From positions 51,513 to 115,512 of the forward strand of contig MU657196.1 of NCBI GenBank assembly GCA_026770575.1: a stretch of 64,000 nt of DNA, written 5' to 3'. How positions within the stretch are numbered: the stretch's first letter is position 1; each line of letters opens with the position of its first letter. The translations under genes were made by a program, and so were the position numbers. The notes below the pieces were generated by a model, which saw only the letters and a program-made list of their open reading frames with translations, did no database searches and was not told where the DNA came from. The stretch is from Pelagophyceae sp. CCMP2097 (Eukaryota > Sar > Pelagophyceae). Shown here one piece after another: positions 22,606 to 32,934 of the stretch.

Positions 22606-23232
22606 ATGCCGCGTCTCGTCCAGCTGCTCTCGGGCTTTTGCGCGCTCGCCTGCGCCGCCGCCACGTGCGACTGCGACTACTGAATCGAAGGCCTTTATTA
22701 CCTTTCCAAAGTCGGGCCGTGTGCCGAAACACCATGTGACTCGGCCGCGCTCGACGTCGCGCCGGACGAGCGGGCGTGCGGGTCGGACCTCGACGACCTG
22801 GTCGGCGTCCTGCGCGGCGCGTTCGACGGCGGCAAAGGCGACGACACAGTCACGGTGATGCGCGGCACGGCCACCTTCGACGGCGGCGCAGGCAACGACC
22901 GCGTCGATAACATGTACGACACGGCCACCTTCGACGGCGGCGCGGACAACGACCACGTCGCTTTCATGTACGACACGTCCACCTTCGACGGCGGCCAAGG
23001 CGCCGACACCGTCTATGCCATGTATGACGACTCCGCCTTTGGCGGGCCACTTTTCAGGGCTGATGTTCGTAGCCGCCTGCCGTGTCTCCGTCGCCGACGT
23101 CGTGGCCCGCGTGGCGCAGGAGCCCTGTGGCATGGGTGTTGGTCGCGTGGAGGTTGTGGTTCGAGCCGCCGATGGGGGCGCCGCACTCGTTACACGTCGA
23201 CTCCTCCATGGCCCCGCCGCAGGAGTCGATGA
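22606..23232 (+). CDS. secreted RTX-like repeat protein with in-frame TGA
   Basis: ATG 22606 gives a signal peptide (MPRLVQLLSGFCALACAA) ending TCDCDY, then TGA at 22681-22683. The same frame then continues without a stop to 23232: IEGLYYLSKVGPCAETPCDS, an acidic stretch, and three or four 20-residue units of the type TATFDGGAGNDRVDNMYD. The GGxGxD-like units resemble RTX calcium-binding beta-roll repeats; no toxin domain is visible and none is inferred. No intron with matching phase removes the TGA. It could be a selenocysteine codon (the context is CDY-TGA, a CxxU motif), a nonsense mutation, or a sequence error. The last 180 bases overlap the 3' end of the minus-strand ZNFX1-like gene, so the true end may be near 23050. 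Confidence 0.5.
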
Positions 23233-26200
23233 AGTACGGGTGGCCGTTGGGGCACTGGAAGAAGTGCGACGCGGCGCCGCCGAAGCCGCGGCTGACGCCG
23301 CCCATGGCGGCGATGATGCCGCGCGTCTCTTCCGCGCTGAGCGCGTGCTCGAGCGTCGCGAGGAGTTGCGCGCCTCCTCGCGGACCACGTCCTTGACGGC
23401 CACCGACGCGTGGTGGATGACTCGATTGAGGCGCGCCGTGGCTTCGCCAAGGTGCGGCACCCGGAGCGGCGACCCGAACATCTTCAGCGCGACGCGGACC
23501 TCGGAGAGCTCGAGGTCGGCGGCCGACCGGTGGAGGCCTGCGTCAACAGCGAGGCGGAGGGCCTCGCTGAGCGCGGCGCGCGCTTTTTCGTAATGGACGT
23601 CGGCGGGCGCGTCGCTCGCGGCGGTGGCGATGAGCTCGGCGTGGAACTTTGCAGCGAGGTGGAGCGCGTCGACGAGCTGCTCCGGCGCGTTCGAGACGAG
23701 GCATTCCGACGCGTCGGCGCCGACGCTGACGACGGCCTCGCGCACGCGGAGCATCGGCCCGCGGCGCGCGTCGGCGACGAGCACGTCGGCGCGCCGGACG
23801 AATAACGCCATCACCTGAGCCGTGCGGCCGCTCGGCGACGCTGCGAAGCGCGCCTCGAGCGCGTCGCGCTGGCGCACGACTTTGCGGTTGTGCTTCATCT
23901 CGAGCGCGCGCAGCTCCGCGGCCTTTTGCGGGCGGCCGTAGCGGCGGACCATCGTGATGATCGCCTTGCAGTTTGGACACGCCGCGGGACGCTCCAGCGT
24001 CGACGCGCCGGGCGCCGCCCACTCGCCGGTGCGCCCGCGCCGGTACGATTCCCCTAACCGCAGGACGCCGTCGAGCGTCGACGTCGCCTAACGGAGCGAT
24101 CGACGGCGCCCCCGGATGCCGCTCTCATCACCGTCATGTGATCCGGATGTCGTTCCACCTTGCCGACGCGGGTCGCGGCGAAGAAATGTCCGCAGGCGAG
24201 CTTGATGATCGGATCTTCGTCGACGTCGTGGTCCGCGTACGTGGTGAACATGATCATGTCGACAACCTCCGCACCGCGCTTGCCACACTCGTGGCAGAAG
24301 TCCTTCGAAGGACAGGCCTCGCCGCAGAGCGACGGGCAGCGGTGGCCGCATTCGAGGAGCGAGTCGCAGCGCGCGTCGCAGGGGAGCCGGGCGCACGGCG
24401 CGCCGCAGACGAGCGGGCACGCGCCGCGGTGCGCGCACGACCTAGCGCAGCCGTGACGGGACGGCCGTCAGCAGCCGCTCCGGGATTCACAGTCGCACAC
24501 GTCCGTCGGCCACGATCAGCGTCCCCCGGCTTGCATCTCTGATGCCCCTCGCGACTCTGCTCCCACCGTTTTTCGGGTTTGCCGACCGTACTCCCAGACG
24601 CCGCGCGCTCGCGTCCAGGCGCAGGGCTCGACGCACGGAGCGCAGACCTCGTCGCACTTGAGCGCGCATCGCGAGTGCGCGCATCGGACGGCGCACGGCA
24701 GCGGGCATGGCCCGCAGGCTCCCTGCGCGTGGCAGACGCCGCGGCACGCGTGGCCGCAAGCAAACCCGCGGCCGCACTCGCGCCGGCACTCGCCGTGGCC
24801 TCGGACCGCGCAGTCGCCGCAGACGGCCTCGCAATCGTGGCCGCACGGGAGCTTTGCGGCGCACTTTTCGGGACACCGTGGCTTCGGTTTCGTCGCCTCG
24901 GAGCAGGGCAAAACGACGTCGCGGTGGTCGCACGCCTCAAACGTGGCGACGGTCGCGGCCACCGCGCAGCGCACCGCGGCGAGGCGGCTCGGGTCGTGCT
25001 TGACGTGGCAAGTCGTCTTTGCGAAATGGCCGCACCGCAGCCGCGCCGTCGCCGCGACGCCGCAGGCGCCGCAGTCGTCCTTGCACAGCTTCGGGCACGG
25101 ATGCGCGTCGGGGCACTTGGCCGGCACGCGGCGGCACGGCTCGAAGCATTTGACGCCGACGTGGTCGCGGTCGACCGGGTGTAATGTAATGTAATAGGAA
25201 TCACAGGATGTCCAGTCCCGGAGGACCTTCTCCTGGCCTAGTCAGATCAACCAACTTAGCACGAATTTGATAGGATTTAAACAAAAAACGATAAATAAAA
25301 GCATCTAGGAATTGAGGAGTATTTTCATGCATGATGAAATCAACTTTAGCGCGAATAGACAATAGATCAATGAGGGGGATTTTCTCACAGATTTTGCCAA
25401 AACATTCGTCACGAGGAACAGCGTAGGCTGCACAGTCGCCCAAAATATGGTACACAGATTCGAAGCATTTCTGATGGCAGCATGGGGTGTAAGGGAAGGA
25501 CCTGCATCGAAAAAGAGACCCACCAGAATTGGACGATTTATCTGGGTGGCACTGGAGCGTGCATGCGTGCCCACATCTCATTCGTTCCGTGCACTGGAGC
25601 GTGCAGCCGCCGTTGGGCCGGTGAAAGGCGGAAGTCGCCGGGCTCGCCGAGGGAGACGGAATCGTCTGGGTGGAGCTGGCACTGGAGCGGGCAGGCCGCC
25701 GACGACTCGGCCGCGGGCCTCGAGCTGCGAAAAGAGCGGCGACCAGGCTGCGCGCGCCTTTTTCGAGGCACGGATCGTCGCCGCGCTGCCGACGAGGATC
25801 ATGCCGTGCCGCGCGCGCGACAGCAGCACGTTGAGCCGCTGCGCCTCTTTGAGGAAACCGACCTACGCCGATGCTGCGCGGGGCTCCGCATCGACCGGAC
25901 GCACGTCGCCGTGTTTGTTTGACCGGACGAGCGAGATGACGACGATGTCCGCTTCTTCGCCCTGGAAGTTGTCGACAGTCGAGACGCGGATGCGCCTCGC
26001 CGGCGCCGACGTGGTCTCCCTCGGCGTTTCTGCGGCCTCGCCGCCGAGGACGGCGTTGATGGCGTCTTCGCGTGCCGCGTCGCGGTCCGCCTCTGCGTCT
26101 AGTTCCTTTTGGTCCGCCTCTTCGACCCAGGCGCATGCGTCTTCGAGCCGACGGTCGACGAGCGCTTTTATTTTCATGAGTTGGCCGAGGTACGTCGTCA

Positions 26201-29200
26201 GGACGACGACGTCCTCGGCCTTGTAGCCCTGGAGCAGGAGGAAGCGCACCAGCTCGACGACGACCTCGGCCTCGTGCGAGTTCGTCTTCGACTTGCCTCC
26301 GGAACTCGCTTCCAGAGCTCGCTTCTGCGCCCTCGCGCCGTCCTCGGGATGGTCGTGGTCGAGGAAGAAGACGTCTCCGTCGAGGCCGCGGACTTTTGGG
26401 TACGCCTTTACGGAGGCGTGGTCGACGAGGTCGGGGTACGTGAGCGCGCGCACGAGCGCGGAAATCTCCGGGCGCATGCGGTGCTGCGTTTGAAGCATAC
26501 GCGCGCCGAGGGCCGCGCCGCTCTTGAGCGCCAATCGCTCGAAGAGCGAGCAGTCGGCATCGTAGCCCTTGTTGGCCACGACGGTGAGGTCGTGGTGCCC
26601 CACTTTGGGCCGCAGCTGTTTGTGGTCCCCGATCAAGATCAGGTGCTTCGTTTTCGCCGTCAGCGCCGCCAAGACGTGCGCCTCCAAGATCTCGCCCGCC
26701 TCCTCGACCAGGACCACGCCCGCGCCCGCGGCATCGATCATGGCCTTGTGCATCGCGGCTCCCGTCGTCGTTGCACCAACCACGCGCGCCTGCCGGAGGA
26801 CTTGGAGCTGCGTCTCCTGCCGGCACGCCTGCCGTTCCTCGTCCGCCGCGATGCAGCGCTGGAGGCACGCCGCCAGGTCGCGCCGCAGCCGCGCCGTCAT
26901 TTCGAGGCGCCACTCCTCGGCCAGCGCGAGGCGTTCTTCGCACGAGAGCGCCCAGACGTCTACTTCGCCGGCTGCGGGGCGGCGGCGGCGGGCCACGAGC
27001 CCGGTATCCCGGCGGCCGGCGAGCCAGGCCTTCCAGACGTCGTCGTCGCGGACGTTTCCACCGCCGCGGCCGACGGTCCGGAACCCAAATTCGTCGACGG
27101 CGCTCGGCGTCGAAAGTTGACGGTGCGCGGCAGGGTCCTCGTCCTCGAGGTATTGCGAGACCGAGTCGACGAGGTCGTGCGGCCGGAGCCACGCCAGCGG
27201 CGCCTTGACGGCGTCGACGAGGTCCTTGAGTTCGACCTGCGTCGCCTCGAGGGACGACATCGCACGGGCGTAATCGCGGCCCGCCGGCCGCAGGTCCAAC
27301 GTCTTGGCCAAGGCTTGCAGAGTCAGCGGCTCGAGCCTAGGGCTCTTGCTCCGGCCGCCGACGCGCGCGATGCCGTATACGCCTTTGTCGAGGAGGTCCT
27401 CGAGGACCTGATCCAAAGCGTGGTTCGTCTGGCAGAGGACGAGGATGCGCTCCCCCGTGTTCTCCAGGATAATGCGCGCCACGAGCGCGCCGAGGAACGT
27501 CTTGCCCGTACCGGGCGGCCCCTGGACGAGCGCGACGCGGTTATTGAGCGCGCCGCGTAGCGCCTCGGCCTGCGTCGCGTCGAGCGTCGACCGTTCGACG
27601 ACGTCGGCCGTCGACCAATCGTCGAGGTCCAACAAGCCGAGGCCCGTGTCCGCCGGTATCTTCAGGCGCCGCGGCAAATACCCCGGCCCCGCCTCGTGGC
27701 GGACGCCGCGCAAGAGCTCGTCGGCGAGCGGCACGGCCTCCATGCGCTGCAGGCACTTGAGGATGGGCGCGTAGGAGAAGAAGCTCGACGAGACTTGCAC
27801 GAGGTCGAGGCCGCTCGGGGCGAGCGACCCCAGCGCCGCCAGGCACGCATCGAGGTCCGCGCCGCGCTCGAAATCGACGCCGACGCGCAGAGACGCCGCG
27901 TCCGCGAGCCAGTCCGCCTCGCGCGTCACGACCGTGCCAAAGTGCCTCGGCTCGTCGCCGACGAAGAGGCAGACGAGTGTGCCGCGCGAGAGCTCGCTCT
28001 TCACCGTGCTCTCAAAGTAGGCCCGGAGCTGCTTGCCGTCGAGGCCGGTGAGGCGCGGTGGCGCATCGAACGCAACGACGACAGACGGCGCCCGGGGCCG
28101 CTCGCCCTTGCCCGAAACGTCGACGTCGACGACGCGCGCGCCCAGCCTACGCGAACCCGTCGCGCTCGCTTCGATGAGCGAACCACACCTTGCTCCGGTG
28201 CGGCCGGTCTCCCCGCGGCATTCCGGGCCGTGCCCATCACGCTCATCCATACTCTCCATCCATCTCCGAGCGCGACGAAGACGCACCATCGCCGTTCCGG
28301 CGAGGCCAGGCTGCCGCGGAGCGGCTCGACGAAGTCGGCGCGGAGGAGTCGGTACGACTTGTCGAGGAGCGCGCCGCCGTCATCGTCGACGAAGCGGTTC
28401 AGGTCGTTTGCGAGCCTGCAGTTCGGTCGCAGACGTGGCGCACGGCGCGGCGCACGAGGTGGCGCGCGGCGCGGCGAGACTCACGGGAGGTAGGGCGGGA
28501 CCTTGCAAGTCACCTCCTCCGCGGTGGGCACGATGCACACGTCGCGGTAGTTCTCAAAATCGTTGTCGTGGCGCCCGCCCGGCGGGTTGCGCCGCCCGCC
28601 CCAGGCCCCGGCGGTAGGCTCGGGCTGCGGAGGCGCCGGCGCGCCGCCCTGCCGGCGGCGCGCCGGCTCGACGATCGCACGCAGCCGCGCCGCGCCGTCC
28701 TGTCGTCGCGAGTCGCACCTCGCGGGGTCTGGAGCTATTGCGTCGAATCCACGCGATTCTAGACGCCGGTGCGTGCGACGCCGCGGTCGACGAGGCGCTC
28801 GGCGACGCCGCGCAGCGCCTCGGAGCTCCGCGCCTCGACGGAGGCGCAGGCGACGAGCGTGAGGAAGCGGCAGACGACGACGGCCGCGGCGCCGTTGAAG
28901 CGCGCGCCGACGGCGTAGGCCTCGATCAGCGTGTCGAAGCCGGGCACCCCGTAGATCGTGAAGAGGAGCTGCGTGGCGCGGGGGCGGTACAGCGGCGCCT
29001 CGAGGCGCGCGTCGACGAGGGGTCGAAGCGCGGGCACGAGCGTCTCGTCGACATCCGCCGCCGACGCGCAGCGCGAAACGAGCTCGCAGACGCGCCCTTC
29101 GCCGATGCGCCCCGCCCTCGCGTCCGTGAGCCGATACAGCAGCTCCGCCGGGTCCTGCTGCTCGACGGCGCGGGCGAAGCGCGACGCCTGCCCGTTTTTG

Positions 29201-29514
29201 AATTCGACGCTTTCGTCCAGCGTGAACTTATCAAAGAGTCGATCCAGCGCCGCGTCGCCCGTGCGAACGCGCGTCGATGGACTGCCTTTCCCACGACCGG
29301 CGTCTGGCTTCCCGCCGGCAGCGGGGCGGCCGTCGCCGGTCGGGCCGTCGCCGTTCAGGCCGGGGCCGGCGTCGTGAGAAAATTTGCACCCAGCCCCGCG
29401 CCCGCAGTCGCCTCGCTTCTGGAACTGGTAGCACGGTCCCGACCGCCCTCCGCGCCCTCCGCGCCCGCCGCGCCCGCGCCCCCCACCGCGTCCGGAGGGC
29501 GCCGCACCCGACAT
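23054..29514 (-). CDS. ZNFX1/NFX1-type SF1 helicase zinc-finger protein, disrupted
   Basis: Animal ZNFX1 is an RNA helicase in antiviral sensing and small-RNA inheritance. In order, the protein has: an RG-rich N-terminus and CCCH finger (CYQFQKRGDCGRGAGCKFSH, about 29430); a helical region; NDFENYRDVCIVPTAEE (28555); an SF1 helicase core with GPPGTGKT (27505), VEEAGE, GDHKQLRP, TQHRMRPEI and VSTVDNFQGEEADIVVISL (25975); NFX1-type Cys/His repeats (about 25760-24290); an LACGHFF segment (24200); CPNCKAIITMVRRYGRP (23960); and an RZ-type finger, CPNGHPYFIDSCGG to CNECGAPIGG (23250-23170), near the stop at 23054. Several introns are implied. Two lesions are visible: a retrotransposon fragment in the zinc-finger coding sequence (25182-25543) and a one-base frame change near 23370. 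This copy is therefore probably non-functional beyond the helicase. Confidence 0.8.
25182..25543 (-). mobile_element. 5'-truncated non-LTR retrotransposon fragment inserted in coding sequence
   Basis: This block is much more AT-rich than its surroundings. On the minus strand it encodes a peptide with the Cys-His pattern seen after reverse transcriptase in LINEs (CCHQKCFESVYHILGDC, then YAVPRDECF) and a TGA at about 25201. It ends in a short tail of ATTAC units (25182-25196), typical of LINE 3' ends. A 5-bp GGGTG flanks it on both sides (25177-25181 and 25544-25548). Removing the block and one GGGTG rejoins NFX1-type sequence in frame (LQCHP to VDRDHVG). The RT domain itself is missing, so this is a short, 5'-truncated copy. 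Family is not identified. Confidence 0.75.
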
Positions 29515-29863
29515 CGCCCGAGCGTCGGACGCCGCAGAGGTATATGGAGCCTGAGAGTTCCTTCGAGGCCTCGCGGACTTAAGAGGACCGTCTTCGCGTA
29601 TCGTCCGCTTCACGATTTTTGCCCTCGGCACAACCCGAGGCCACTCACTCCCAGTCGACCTCCAAAGGCGGGGAGCCTTGGCTCTGGCTCAACTCCACGA
29701 GGCCATGTGTTCGACACACCGCAAGAATTTGTTTACACGACGCCAGAACCCGAACAATTTGCTTCGGGTTGTCCGTGCAGCATCCTGAATTTTGCAATTG
29801 TCGTGTTCTGCTAGTGAGAAGCGAGACGCGGCGCGCGGCCCGGCCCAGACGCTCGGGTGCAGC
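29515..29863. promoter_or_regulatory. shared divergent upstream region (ZNFX1-like / sulfatase)
   Basis: The two flanking genes diverge across 349 bases, so both promoters should lie here. A GGTATATGG sequence occurs at about 29538 on the plus strand, close to the minus-strand start. No other motif is recognised. A minus-strand frame extends the ZNFX1-like N-terminus to 29631, but its first methionine adds only low-complexity basic sequence. Confidence 0.35.
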
Positions 29864-31430
29864 ATGCGTCCCAGGGCGCGCGCGGATCCGTCGGCGCGGG
29901 GCTCACGGAGCTCGCTGGGCAGGGCGGCGCTCCTTTGTGGGGGCCTCATCGGACTGCCTTGCGCCGCGGCCGCGGCCCCGCGGCCGCACATCCTTTGGGT
30001 CATGCTAGACGACCTCGGGTATGGCGAGGTCGGCGCCTTTGGCAACCCGCACGTCGCAGCGGACCGCCGGATCTCGACGCCGGCGCTCGATTCTCTGGCG
30101 GCTGCGGGCGCACGCCACACGCAGTCGTATGCTGGCTACACCGTCTGCGCCCCTTCCAGGACGGCGCTGTTCACGGGCGTGCATTCCGGCCACTTTGACG
30201 CTTTAAAACTCGACGGCGCAAAACTGCGGCCCGGCCAGCGGCTCACCGTCGCTGAAGTGCTGCAAAGAGCGGGCTACGCCACGGCCGCAGTCGGCAAGCT
30301 CGCGCCGCTGACGGATCCGCAGCGATCGGGCTTCGACGCGTTCCTCGTGGGCCAGGTCGATCAGACGCAGTGCCATCAAATGTACCCTCGCTTTGTGGAT
30401 GCTGGCGAGGGAAAAGGCTCGCTCTCTGCAAACGGCTCGCTCTCTGCAAACGGCTGGGCAAACGTCGAGCTCGCCGGCAACGCGGCGCACGCACCCTCAC
30501 GCGAGGCATGCATGGCGCGGCCGGAGCGGTTCAACTACACGACGGACGTGTTCGCCGACGCGGCCGTGAAATGGCTCTCGAAGCACCTTTCAAAGCCTTC
30601 GCCCCCACCGTTCTTCCTCTATGTCTCGTTCACTGTCCCGCACGCCGGCGGCTGGACCCCCGACAGTTATGAGGCCGGCGCGCCCGTGCCTTCAGATCTT
30701 CAGTACGCGGGGGTTGACTGGCCCGACGTCGAGAAAGATCACGCAGCCAGCATCACGTACGTCGACGGCAAAGTCAGCCTCATCCTGCAAACCATCGCGG
30801 CCGTTGCTCACGACACGCTCGTCATCATCGCGTCGGACAACGGCGCGCACGCAGAGGGCGGCCACGACGTCGACTTCTTCGCGTCGACGGGCGGCCTCCG
30901 TGGCCACAAGAGGTGCGTCCGCAGCAGCGTGGCTTCAAAGTCTCGAAATGCTCCCGAAGCGTAGGTCTCTCTACGACGGCGGCACGCGGTCGCCAACGAT
31001 TTTGCGCTGGCCGGCGGTGATCCAGCCTGGGACGGTGTGCGACGTGCCGTGGGCGTTTTGGGACATCCTGCCAACCTTCGCCGACCTCGCCGGCGCCGAG
31101 CCGCCCGCGGAAATAGACGGCGTCTCCATCGTCCCCCTCTTTGCAGACCCACGACGGCGCGACTCGGCCGACGGCCTGCTCTTTTGGACGTGGGGCTCGG
31201 CCGAGGGCCGCGGGTACTCGGTGCGGTCGCGCAGCCACGATTACAAGGTCGTCGTGCCCACCTGCGGCGACTCGAACCGGCCGCGGGCCGGCGAGGTCGC
31301 CGAGCTCTACGACCTCGCAAAGGATCCCTTTGAAGCCGAAAACATCGCTCGCGCGTGGCCGGCAGTCGTCGCCGATATGCTCAAAGCCGCCGTCAAAGCA
31401 AACGTCACCTGCTCCTGCTTCCAGTGCTGA
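29864..31430 (+). CDS. secreted S1-family sulfatase (arylsulfatase-like)
   Basis: Sulfatases hydrolyse sulfate esters of glycans or aryl compounds using a formylglycine made from a motif cysteine. The protein begins with a basic segment and hydrophobic signal (ALLCGGLIGLPCAAAAA). The metal site PHILWVMLDDLGYGE follows, then the signature CAPSRTALFTG (about residue 100), which carries the cysteine to be modified. Other sulfatase features are GYATAAVGK, the metal-site SDNGAH and LRGHKRSLYDGGTRSP. The last is formed across a 52-nt intron (30913-30964, GTGCGT to GCGTAG). The second exon ends ELYDLAKDPFEAENIA and a cysteine-rich tail. An 18-bp repeat (30416-30451) encodes GSLSAN twice. Close to the GH3 and glycosidase-like genes, it suggests processing of sulfated polysaccharides, by inference. 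Confidence 0.9.
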
Positions 31431-31944
31431 GGCGCCGTTTCAACTCTTCTAATCCGTTTCTTCGCCCGCCGTCGGCACCGCCGTCGACACGGGAGTCCGC
31501 CGTCTCCGCCGCGCTCTCGAGCGACGGCCGTGCTATCGAGCGACGGCGGCGACCCGGACGGCGGCAGCACTCAGAGGGTACCTTCGACGCACACGATGGC
31601 GATAGCGTCCGCACCCCGGCGGTGCGACGCTGGCACCGGGTCGCCCCAGGAACGCCGGCCCGTCGTGGTGTCGTCGGAGCAACACGCCGCCGCTTTGCGA
31701 GACTACCCGGACCCGCGCGCCGTCCTCGGGCCGCTCTACGACGGAAACGGCCTCTTCGAGTGAAGACGGTCGAGGCGGTCCCGGGAATAAGATGCATCTA
31801 AAGGAGCAACGTTGCCTCCTCCGAGTCGACTCCCAAAGGAAATAACCCTGGTGTGCGACGGCCACCGCCAGGGGAACCTCTTCAACGACCCGCTATCGTC
31901 TCGAGCGCCCAGTGACTGCGTCCGGAGAAGGAGCATCCACTGCA
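31431..31944. other. intergenic region with one short coding-like frame
   Basis: A plus-strand frame at 31596-31763 (55 codons from ATG) has acceptable composition, including RPVVVSSEQHAAALRDYPD, but no recognised domain. It may be a small gene, a fragment, or chance. Nothing else is supported between the sulfatase stop and the end of the next WD40 gene. Confidence 0.3.
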
Positions 31945-32535
31945 TTAGAGTGCAGCGTTCCAGAGCCGCGCCGTCTTGTCGGAGCTCGCCGTCATGAGAC
32001 GCTTGCCGTCGTGCGAGCAGGCGCAGCTGTAGATAAATTTGGTGCGCCCTTCGAGCGTCGTCTGCAGCACGCCTGTCTCGGCGTCCCACAGCCGCGCGGT
32101 CTTGTCGTCGCTCGCCGTCACGACGCGCTTGCTGTCGGGCGAGAACACGCAGCAATTGTCTTTGCCGGTGTGCCCCTCGAGCGTCGTCAGCAGCGCACCC
32201 GTCTCGGCGTCCCACAGGCGCGCCGTCTTGTCGTAGCTCGCCGTCGCGATGCGATTGCCGTCGGGCGAGAGCGCGCAGCACGTGGCGCGGTCGGTGTGCC
32301 TCTTGAGGATTGCCGTGCCCTTCAAGATCCGGTCCGTCCAGATGATTTTGCGCACGACCGGCGCCACGGCTCGCCCGGCTCGAGCGATCCGTTTCGTGAC
32401 GAGCGCGTCCGGAGATGCCGCCAGCCGCAGGATGAGCGCGAGCAGGTCGCTCAGCTCGAGCACCTCGAGCGCCGGCGCGGCACCGGCGGCTGGCCGCACC
32501 TTGACGTGGCGCGAGGCTTCGTGGGCGACGTCCAT
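31945..32535 (-). CDS. short WD40 protein with F-box-like head (paralogue)
   Basis: ATG 32535 opens a frame of 196 residues. The head (ALEVLELSDLLALILRLAAS, then IIWTDRILKGTAILKRHTD) is homologous to that of the WD40 gene at 18120. Only three WD40 repeats follow, ending TARLWNAAL, versus eight in its relatives. Seven or so blades are needed for a closed propeller, so this is either a truncated copy or acts as a multimer. The frame is open throughout. Confidence 0.75.
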   Translation of the reverse strand: MDVAHEASRHVKVRPAAGAAPALEVLELSDLLALILRLAASPDALVTKRIARAGRAVAPVVRKIIWTDRILKGTAILKRHTDRATCCALSPDGNRIATASYDKTARLWDAETGALLTTLEGHTGKDNCCVFSPDSKRVVTASDDKTARLWDAETGVLQTTLEGRTKFIYSCACSHDGKRLMTASSDKTARLWNAAL

Positions 32536-32934
32536 GTTCCTCCGCAAAGTGGGTAGGTGCCGAGGGTGCGCGCTGGAGCCGAGGCCTGGCTCTGGAGCTC
32601 GCCCGCGGCGGCGCGCGCGTGTTTCGAACGTGTGTCTCGAGGATCCTAGTAGGAGCTCGCGACATGGGATTTCAATTTCCACCGATCCTAGGGACTTGTT
32701 CAAAGCCACCATCGGTGTAAATGAGGTTTCCCGATAGCAGGGGCTCTCCTGGGGGGCGCTCCAGCACTTCGAGTCTACGCAGGTGTCCTTGCAGTCTCAG
32801 AGGCGCTCATAGGAAGACTAGTAGAGCCTCCTTCGGCCCTTTAAGCGCCCTTAAAGACCCTACTCTGACTTGGCGATTTATCGATACTCACCGTTCAGCA
32901 ACCTCCGCGAGCGCCGGTGGGGCTTCGGGCGGCC
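32536..32934. other. intergenic, divergent upstream region
   Basis: The WD40 paralogue (minus) and the Deg protease (plus) diverge across 399 bases. The stretch is less GC-rich than coding sequence and contains no supported gene. No specific promoter motif was recognised. Confidence 0.35.

Noticed and set aside
23018..23066. SECIS-like arrangement (ATGA then TGAT) after the RTX-like gene
   Set aside because: The intervening bases do not form a continuous stem with an unpaired AA loop, and the position overlaps coding sequence.
24254..25204. Minus-strand 316-codon Ser/Arg-rich frame
   Set aside because: It overlaps the NFX1 Cys/His repeats in another frame; the cysteine-patterned frame is the coding one.
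25201..27192. 663-codon minus-strand frame
   Set aside because: Most is an Arg/Gly-rich shadow of the SF1 helicase; only its last part is meaningful (zinc finger and retrotransposon peptide).
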